Shown here one piece after another: positions 1-4,516 of a DNA stretch of 9,144 nt. The notes beneath the pieces were generated by a model. It saw only the letters and a list, made by a program, of their open reading frames with translations, searched no databases and was not told the DNA's origin. Position 1 is the stretch's first letter. Every line of letters begins with the position of its first letter. A program made the position numbers and the translations under genes. This DNA comes from Hyphomicrobiales bacterium (GTDB taxonomy: Bacteria; Pseudomonadota; Alphaproteobacteria; Rhizobiales; Aestuariivirgaceae): positions 1 to 9,144 of the forward strand of contig JADJVV010000038.1 in NCBI GenBank assembly GCA_016710435.1, given 5' to 3'.

Positions 1-174
1 TCTTATGTCTTATATAAGAGTTGGCGATCTCTCATGAGGTGGTACAGCAAATACCCTAATCTATATAATCTATATAATATTTATATATATTATTAGTAGT
101 AGTAGTAGTGGTTTGAATCCTGGAAAGCCTTGCGAATCAGTGACTTGACTGGTAGGCCGCCGCACACCTATCTA

Positions 175-279
175 ACATATAACGTTACGTAAGATAGTGA
201 TCTATCGGCATTAATCTGATCACGTTATATGTATTAATGTGCGGTAATGCCTTTAATAGTGTGCGAATTGGCATTAAAG
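175..279. repeat. Cluster of nested AT-rich inverted repeats
   Basis: Several perfect inverted repeats overlap here. An 11-bp pair lies at 175-185 (ACATATAACGT) and 222-232 (ACGTTATATGT). CATTAAT at 209-215 pairs with ATTAATG at 233-239. TGATC at 198-202 pairs with GATCA at 218-222. CTTTAAT at 251-257 pairs with ATTAAAG at 273-279, and TAATGCC at 245-251 pairs with GGCATTA at 270-276. The motif GGCATTAA occurs at 207-214 and again at 270-277. Such density of dyads is typical of protein-binding control regions or replication origins, but no known iteron or initiator box was recognised, so the role is inference. Confidence 0.5.
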
Positions 280-283
280 TTTA

Positions 284-312
284 GCGTCCTGGCGTCCTGG
301 CGTCCTGGCGTC
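284..312. repeat. 8-bp tandem repeat GCGTCCTG
   Basis: Three perfect copies of GCGTCCTG run head to tail at 284-291, 292-299 and 300-307, followed by a partial copy GCGTC at 308-312. It lies about 50 bp before the pentamer array and shares CCTG with it. No function can be read from it. Confidence 0.85.
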
Positions 313-360
313 GGCGCCGCGCTAACGCCTGGCTGTTAGGCGGCCGGAGATCGATCCGGC

Positions 361-420
361 CCTGCCCTGCCCTGCCCTGCCCTGCCCTGCCCTGCCCTGC
401 CCTGCCCTGCCCTGCCCTGC
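361..420. repeat. Perfect pentamer array (CCTGC)12
   Basis: Twelve uninterrupted copies of CCTGC fill exactly 60 bases. The motif CGGCGCC occurs on both sides, at 312-318 and 421-427. Because the unit is 5 bp, a change in copy number would shift any reading frame through it; no gene is seen across it, but such arrays can change promoter spacing or DNA structure through polymerase slippage. The array sits about 290 bp upstream of the putative promoter at 705. Minus-strand reading gives a repetitive Ala/Gly/Gln/Arg peptide that is only a shadow of the repeat. Confidence 0.9.
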
Positions 421-576
421 CGGCGCCAGGCGACCCCAATGTCATGCCGCACGGCCGCCATGCCGCCGACATTTCTCTGCGGCTATGCGTTTTGGGTTCC
501 GGGCGGTTGGGGGGAACGCGGGCGCGCGGGCGGGGGTTCGTTCCATGTTGTGCACACGACCGCCCGAAAAACCGAA

Positions 577-637
577 TATGACAATTTCATAACACCAAAA
601 TTTTTGCCGCCCCGCAGCCCGATATGACGACCTCATA
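577..637. promoter_or_regulatory. Two matched dyads TATGA-N5-TCATA, putative operators
   Basis: TATGACAATTTCATA at 577-591 and TATGACGACCTCATA at 623-637 have identical 5-bp arms and the same 5-bp spacer length, and their starts are 46 bp apart. Both are preceded by A, giving the shared string ATATGAC. An unpaired TATGAC follows at 639-644, and CATAACAC recurs at 588-595 and 644-651. Repeated dyads of this size just upstream of a promoter are typical of dimeric repressor or activator sites. The regulator is not encoded in this window. Binding is inference. Confidence 0.5.
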
Positions 638-704
638 CTATGACATAACACTAGCTCCAAAAATCAGCGCCCCTTTCATAGTAAAGTGTAAAGAACTTAA
701 CTAC

Positions 705-733
705 TTGACACGTCCGGCATGCCGTGCGATACT
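705..733 (+). promoter_or_regulatory. Sigma70-like promoter for the packaging operon
   Basis: A perfect -35 box TTGACA (705-710) is followed after 17 bp by the -10-like GATACT (728-733), a four-of-six match to TATAAT. It lies 44 bp before the start of the first gene, and nothing comparable is seen closer. The spacer contains the perfect 10-bp palindrome CGGCATGCCG (715-724), which could be an operator blocking polymerase. The -10 and following base (ATACTG) recur in the second candidate promoter at 8469-8497. Confidence 0.55.
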
Positions 734-776
734 GTTTCAGGGCTGAGCGATTTCGCTGCTCTCACATGGAGGAAAC

Positions 777-992
777 ATGAGCAAAGCAGATACCGAACCG
801 CGCAGGCTACTGCGCACGGCGGCGGCAGAGATCAGGGCGCTGCGCCGCCACAACGAACTCCTGAACGCCCAGGTAGGGGTGATGGAAGTATTCGCCGCCG
901 CGCTGGGGCTGCGCAAAAACGAGAATGGAGCCACTATCGATATCGTGTGGGAAATCGAACGCGCGCTGATGAATTCGGATGAGTCTGACTGA
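777..992 (+). CDS. Small coiled-coil phage protein, unknown function
   Basis: This 71-residue protein begins at an ATG with a strong ribosome binding site, GGAGG at 768-772, four bases upstream. Residues about 9-40 form a basic amphipathic helix rich in Arg, Ala and Leu (RRLLRTAAAEIRALRRHNEL), probably a coiled coil. It is followed by a hydrophobic patch VMEVFAAALGL and an acidic tail. Similar small proteins sit just before terminase genes in other phages, but I know of no assigned function. As first gene after the promoter and overlapping the next gene by 14 nt, it is probably co-expressed with the packaging genes. A role as packaging accessory or DNA-binding protein is only a guess. Confidence 0.75.
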   Translation: MSKADTEPRRLLRTAAAEIRALRRHNELLNAQVGVMEVFAAALGLRKNENGATIDIVWEIERALMNSDESD

Positions 993-1497
993 AGCCCCAG
1001 ACCCCCACGAAAGCCCGGCCGCGCTGCGCCAAGCCGCGAGGCTGGAGGACGTGCCGGAGATCTACCGCAAGACACATGAGAGGCTGGCCGTGGAACTGGC
1101 GCTGCACGTCGACGACGCCGCCGACATCTTCGCCAGGTACGGCTACACCGACGACCAGGCCGTGGCGCTGGTAGAGAGCCCGGCGTTCGTGGCGCTGATG
1201 CAGCACGCCCAGAAGGAGGTCATGGAGTCCGGTCTAGGCTTTCGCACCAAGGCGAAGCTGATCGCCGGCGAGCTGCTGCCCTATGCCCACGACATCGCCA
1301 CCGACCCCCTACAGAGCGCCGCGGTCAGGATGGACGCGATAAAATGGAGCGCCCGCGTTGCCGGCCTGGAGCCCAAGGAAGTGAAAGATGACGGCAAGAC
1401 TGGCGGCGGCCTCACGCTCAGCATCACGTTCGCCGGCCAAGCCCCGCAGCAAGTAGTATCGACACGCGAAGCACTAACCATAGACCAGGAGAATTGA
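979..1497 (+). CDS. Putative small terminase subunit-like protein
   Basis: The product has 172 residues. Small terminase subunits recognise the packaging start on phage DNA and load the large subunit. Here the N-terminal half contains helices that could form a helix-turn-helix (around residues 40-70, with VDDAADIFARYGYTDDQAVA). The central part reads GFRTKAKLIAGELLPYAHDI, then a helix ending in KWSARVAGLEPKE, a pattern I associate with phage proteins lying just upstream of terminase large subunits. The tail is Gly-rich then extended. No enzyme motif is seen, as expected for this role. The start overlaps the previous gene by 14 nt and lacks a good ribosome binding site, so translational coupling is likely. 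TerL is 1.5 kb downstream rather than adjacent, which lowers certainty. Confidence 0.55.
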   Translation: MSLTEAPDPHESPAALRQAARLEDVPEIYRKTHERLAVELALHVDDAADIFARYGYTDDQAVALVESPAFVALMQHAQKEVMESGLGFRTKAKLIAGELLPYAHDIATDPLQSAAVRMDAIKWSARVAGLEPKEVKDDGKTGGGLTLSITFAGQAPQQVVSTREALTIDQEN

Positions 1498-1498
1498 C

Positions 1499-1828
1499 AT
1501 GAGCATAGACGAACAGGCAATCGAAACCGAAATCCAAGCCAAGGGCCTCAACGCGCCGCGACTCTACCCGGAGAAGATTGATGCCGTGATCACCGGCGAG
1601 GACTACCACGTCTTCCCCGGCACGACGCTGACGGTGTGCTGCCTGCGGCTGCGCACGGCTACACCGTTACCGGCGAGGCGCGGCGGCCGAGAACTTCGAC
1701 GTCGATCTTGGCAAGAAGATCGCCCGCAGCAACGCCCGCGACAAGATTTGGGCGTTGGAGGGCTACTGCTCCGGAACACCTTTTCAGTCGGCAGGAAAAC
1801 TAGCACGGCATGCAAAAAACTGGCGTGA
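1499..1828 (+). pseudogene. N4 Gp49/Sf6 Gp66 family protein, frameshifted
   Basis: The start is clear: ATG 1499 with AGGAG at 1487-1491. Residues 1-52 read normally and contain GEDYHVFPGTTLTVCCLRLR, the signature of the N4 Gp49/phage Sf6 Gp66 family (Pfam Phage_gp49_66), whose function is unknown. After that the single-frame translation turns to Arg-rich nonsense, while the expected family sequence continues in the other two frames: GYTVTGE from 1657, ENFDVDLGKKIARSNARDKI from 1689, and LLR from about 1767. Three missing bases, near 1655 (A), 1678-1684 (C) and 1766 (C), explain it and restore the original frame to the stop at 1828. A fourth missing G near 1773 would give an ending REHLFSRQEN and a stop at 1801-1803, closer to the usual family length of about 100. 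All breaks lie in short homopolymers, so sequencing error is as likely as decay. Confidence 0.75.
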
Positions 1829-1872
1829 CGTGCAAGACCCCCGCAGCACCAACCCCCACAAGGAGAACTAGC

Positions 1873-2320
1873 ATGAACACCGCAACCCATGAAGCCCAAC
1901 TGAAACTGGCAGCCGCCCGCCAGGGCCCTGGACGACGCCGCCAGCCGCGGCTTCCCCGCCGCCAACCAGCCCCACCTGACCGCCGCGTGGCGGGCGGCAG
2001 AGGCCGAACTCTACGCGCTGTCCGACGTCAACACGGCGCCCGACGAACCGCCTGCTGATGGCGCCGGTGCCGATTTGACCCTCAGCCCAGAAGCTGAGGC
2101 AGAGTTGAGCGCGGGCCTTGTCTCCGACGAGCCCGACGAACCGCCTGCTGATGGCGCCGACTTGACTCTCAGCCCCGAGGCCGAACTCTACGCGCTGTCC
2201 GACGTCAACACGGCGCCCGACGAACCGCCTGCTGATGGCGCCGACTTGACTCTCAGCCCCGAGGCCGAGGCAGAGTTGAGCGCGGGCCTTGTCTCCGACG
2301 AGCCCGACGAGCCGGCGTGA
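1873..2320 (+). pseudogene. Acidic repeat protein, one frameshift, unknown function
   Basis: ATG 1873 follows AAGGAG at 1860-1865. The first 17 residues (MNTATHEAQLKLAAARQ) read in one frame; then an extra G in CAGGGCC (about 1921-1924) shifts the frame. Removing it gives one 148-residue protein continuing ALDDAASRGFPAANQPHL to the stop at 2318-2320. The rest is acidic, Pro/Ala/Glu-rich and built from alternating units: type A starts AELYALSDVNTAPDEPPADG and type B starts AELSAGLVSDEPDEP; both are followed by DLTLSPEAE or end the protein, in the order A-B-A-B. No known domain is recognised; the tail looks disordered. The reading frame is open from 2075 without correction. It ends in a GTGA overlap with the next gene. 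The low complexity suggests a linker or surface-exposed protein, but this is inference. Confidence 0.6.
2000..2319 (+). repeat. Direct repeat of ~170 bp inside the acidic gene
   Basis: A block beginning GAGGCCGAACTCTACGCG occurs at 2000 and again at 2177, a period of 177 bp (59 codons). The two copies are nearly identical over long runs: 2006-2065 matches 2183-2242 without a visible difference, and 2096-2139 matches 2267-2310. The first copy carries an extra 6 bp (GGTGCC, residues Gly-Ala). The lack of silent changes in long matches points to a very recent duplication. The period is a multiple of three, so the frame is kept. Confidence 0.85.
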
Positions 2321-2752
2321 GCGTCGTAGCCTGGGACGGCAAGACGATCGCCGCCGACAAGCGCGCCATGTGCGCCGGCGCGCACTTCACCACGACCAAG
2401 ATCCGGAAGATCAAGCGAGCCGACAGGTTCCGGAGTACCTGGCGAGGACCAGGACTCCGGCGAGCTGATGGCGTCGTGGTACGAAGCCGGCGCCGATCCC
2501 ACCGCGTTCCCGGCGTGCCAGAAGGACAAGGACTCGTGGGCGCGACTGATCGTGGCCGACCAGAACGGCTGCAAGTTTTATGAACGCCAGCCGGTAGCCG
2601 TCCGCGTCGAGGACAAGTTCTCCGCCTGGGGCTCCGGCCGTGACTTCGCGCTGGCGGCGATGTACCTCGGCAGTACTGCCCGCCAGGCAGTCGATGTGGC
2701 GGCCGCGCTGTCCTCGGAGTGCGGCAACGGCGTCGATTATTTCCACCTATGA
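2317..2752 (+). pseudogene. Proteasome/HslV-like Ntn hydrolase, one frameshift
   Basis: The gene begins with GTG at 2317 inside a GTGA overlap. The first ~38 residues, SVVAWDGKTIAADKRAM then HFTTTKIRKIKR, match phage proteins resembling proteasome beta subunits and HslV peptidase. After Met removal Ser takes the nucleophile place (Thr1 in HslV); the Asp of IAADK matches Asp17 and the Lys of TKIRKI matches Lys33. An extra C in TTCCGG (about 2430-2431) shifts the frame. Removing it gives GVPGEDQDSGELMASWYEAG and on to GSGRDFALAAMYLGSTARQA and ECGNGVDYFHL, for 144 residues in all. The open 3' part alone runs 2468-2752. The family cleaves peptides in the cytoplasm as rings, but the role and targets of phage members are not established. 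It ends in an ATGA overlap with the next gene. Without the correction only a truncated protein is made. Confidence 0.7.
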
Positions 2753-2991
2753 CAGCCCGCGCGATCATCCACCCGCGCTGCCTCCACGGACCCGCCGCCG
2801 GCGCCCTGGAGGCGGTGCTGCACGCCCATGGCTTCGCTACCGGCGAGCTTGCTGTCGGCCCGCCCGGCGAGCGCGGCTACTGCGACCTCGTGCGGCTGAT
2901 CGACAAGGATGGCGACACGCTGACTCTGGAGCGCATGGACGGCCACCGGTTCGAGCACCGCATCAACACCGACGAGCCGCAGGTGGCGTGA
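2749..2991 (+). CDS. Small phage protein, unknown function
   Basis: The 80-residue product starts at ATG 2749, overlapping the stop of the Ntn hydrolase gene by ATGA; an in-frame ATG at 2719 is less likely because it would lie inside that gene and add an Arg-rich leader. The sequence opens MTARAIIHPRCLHGPAAGAL, has a Gly/Pro-rich centre (LAVGPPGERGYCDLVRLIDK), and ends with alternating hydrophobic and charged residues typical of beta strands (DTLTLERMDGHRFEHRI). There is no signal peptide or membrane segment. I have seen similar short proteins in phage head gene clusters but know no function. The stop overlaps the ATG of the next mini-ORF (TGATG pattern), so expression is probably coupled. 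Confidence 0.7.
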   Translation: MTARAIIHPRCLHGPAAGALEAVLHAHGFATGELAVGPPGERGYCDLVRLIDKDGDTLTLERMDGHRFEHRINTDEPQVA

Positions 2992-3053
2992 TGGAACTTT
3001 CTCCCAATCACGCAGGTCAAATTCCAATGGAGAAACAAGAGGGTGCAGGATGA
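2991..3053 (+). CDS. 20-codon mini-ORF coupled to terminase
   Basis: ATG GAA CTT TCT opens a 20-residue frame (MELSPNHAGQIPMEKQEGAG) whose start shares a base with the previous stop (TGATG) and whose stop overlaps the TerL start (ATGA at 3050-3053). Its last codons contain GAGGG (3039-3043), the ribosome binding site of TerL. It fills exactly the gap between two genes and may act only to deliver ribosomes to TerL. It may equally be chance, because no homologue is known to me and its own ribosome binding site is weak. Confidence 0.3.
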   Translation: MELSPNHAGQIPMEKQEGAG

Positions 3054-4507
3054 ACATCGACTTCAAAGCGTCACTGACTATCACGGCGTTCATGGCGTCG
3101 AATGCCAGATATCGCTTTATCCTCGGTCCGTTCGGGTCAGGAAAGACGGTCGGTACGATCATGGAGTGTATCCGCCGGGCGACTATGCAGCGCCCGTCCC
3201 CCATTGACGGCAAACGCAAAACACGCATCGCCATCATCCGCAATACGGCGCCACAGTTAAATGATACAGTCATAAAATCATTCCTGTCGTGGTTCCCTTC
3301 GGGCACGCTGGGCGTGTACACCGCTACCGGAAAGACTTACAAGATACGTCAGGGCGATATTGAGTGCGATATCATATTCCGTGCCCTTGACGACGCCGCT
3401 GACGTATCCAACTTGCTGTCGTTGGAACTGACGATGGCAGAGTTGTCGGAGTTTCGTGAGTTAGCGCGCGAGATTGTAGAAGGGCTTGACGGCCGGATTG
3501 GTCGTTTTCCTGGGGCTCGCGACGGCGGCTGTACCTATGCGGGGATATTCGGCGACTCGAACATGCCGCAGGAGGGCAGTTGGTGGGAGCGCATGTTGGA
3601 AGGGTATGACCCCGACGACGGAAAAACTAAGAAGGGGAATGGCTGGGAAGTATTCAAGCAGCCTGCTGCGATGGTCAAACTGGCAGATGACACATACGCT
3701 CCAAACCCGCTTGCCGAGAACACTGAGAACCTCCCACAGAACTACTATCAGCACCTGTGCGTGGGGAAGAGCGAGGAGTACATTAGGACATATGTACTTA
3801 TGCAATATGGAAGGTCGCTCGGTGGAAAACCTGTGCACCCCATGTTCAATCGCGACGTGCACGTGTCGAAACAGATACTGCTACCGAATAGGCAGAACCT
3901 CCTGCTAATCAGTGCTGACTTCGGACTTACCCCAGCCATCGTACTCAAACAGCAAGACGCCTTTGGGCGTGTCCTTGCCCTGGATGAAATCGTTACGTTC
4001 GGAATGGGAATAGAACGAGCGATTGAAACGAAACTGCTCCCGCTTATTAGGCAGAGATATGATGGGTTTGACATGTTCGTGACCGGCGATCCGGCGGGAG
4101 GGACGGGGGCACAGTCCAATGAAGTTTCGTGCAGTGATATATTTCGCCAGTACCGAAACAAAGGGCTTGGGAAGGTTAAATTGGCGTGGAGCAACAATCC
4201 AGTTCATCGGCAGGGCGCGACTGACCACTTCCTCAGCATGCTCGTTGACCGTGGCATGCCCGCATATCAGGTTTCCCCTACATGCGAATGGCTTATACAA
4301 GCACTCGGAGGGAAGTACCAATTCAAGAAATACAAAGACGGCCGCGAGAGTTCGGAGGTCGAGAAAAACGACTGGAGCCACGTCGGCGACGCGAATCAAT
4401 ATTCAGATATGTACTGGCAGCGCGGCGGCCGTCGGAAAGCCGAAAACACCGAACGCAGTACCATTCGCCCCCCCGCGAACGTTAATCCGTACGCCACACC
4501 GCGCTAA
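3050..4507 (+). CDS. Terminase large subunit (packaging ATPase-nuclease)
   Basis: This 485-residue protein is the motor that pumps phage DNA through the portal and cuts it. The N-terminal ATPase carries a Walker A motif GPFGSGKT at residues 26-33. A conserved block at about 122-137, LLSLELTMAELSEFRELA, probably holds the Walker B strand with Glu134 as catalytic residue, followed by GRIGRFPG and the coupling-type motif GDSNMPQEGSWW. The C-terminal RNase H-like nuclease has the expected acidic residues: Asp290 in ISADFGLTP, Asp347 in VTGDPAGG, and Asp447 in HVGDANQY. The length is normal and no motif is missing, so the enzyme should be functional. It starts at ATG 3050 with GAGGG seven bases upstream, overlapping the mini-ORF. 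Codons ending in A or T, including ATA and AGA, are far commoner than in flanking genes, suggesting a separate origin. Confidence 0.93.
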   Translation: MNIDFKASLTITAFMASNARYRFILGPFGSGKTVGTIMECIRRATMQRPSPIDGKRKTRIAIIRNTAPQLNDTVIKSFLSWFPSGTLGVYTATGKTYKIRQGDIECDIIFRALDDAADVSNLLSLELTMAELSEFRELAREIVEGLDGRIGRFPGARDGGCTYAGIFGDSNMPQEGSWWERMLEGYDPDDGKTKKGNGWEVFKQPAAMVKLADDTYAPNPLAENTENLPQNYYQHLCVGKSEEYIRTYVLMQYGRSLGGKPVHPMFNRDVHVSKQILLPNRQNLLLISADFGLTPAIVLKQQDAFGRVLALDEIVTFGMGIERAIETKLLPLIRQRYDGFDMFVTGDPAGGTGAQSNEVSCSDIFRQYRNKGLGKVKLAWSNNPVHRQGATDHFLSMLVDRGMPAYQVSPTCEWLIQALGGKYQFKKYKDGRESSEVEKNDWSHVGDANQYSDMYWQRGGRRKAENTERSTIRPPANVNPYATPR

Positions 4508-4516
4508 GGAAAAATC

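Larger units (their letters stand above)
1..776. other. Gene-free upstream region with repeats and control signals
   Basis: No credible gene is visible here on either strand. The few open frames (for example 439-627 on + and 442-660 on -) are short, lack ribosome binding sites and run through repeats or dyads. The first ~110 bases are AT-rich and low in complexity, including two copies of CTATATAAT (61-78) and five TAG units (94-108). Next come nested inverted repeats (175-279), an 8-bp tandem repeat (284-312), a pentamer array (361-420), two matched dyads (577-591 and 623-637) and a promoter (705-733). The sharp change from AT-rich to GC-rich near 285 suggests a junction between segments of different origin. 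It may be a control region or the end of a genome or module. Confidence 0.6.

Noticed and set aside
1..130. Possible tRNA or tRNA fragment (GGTTTGAATCC resembles a T-arm)
   Set aside because: The T-stem does not pair, and no acceptor stem, anticodon arm or CCA-adjacent end can be folded.
284..420. CRISPR array
   Set aside because: The repeats are 5 and 8 bp and directly abut one another with no unique spacers.
281..472. Minus-strand open frame through the pentamer array
   Set aside because: The translation is a repeat of Gly-Gln-Gly-Arg-Ala set by the 5-bp unit; it has no start signals and no neighbours on that strand.
593..606. Rho-independent terminator at the AAAATTTTT run
   Set aside because: No GC-rich stem precedes the T run.
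1650..1775. Programmed ribosomal frameshifting in the Gp49/Gp66-family gene
   Set aside because: Three or four separate shifts would be needed, none at a slippery heptamer; deletion errors or decay explain it more simply.
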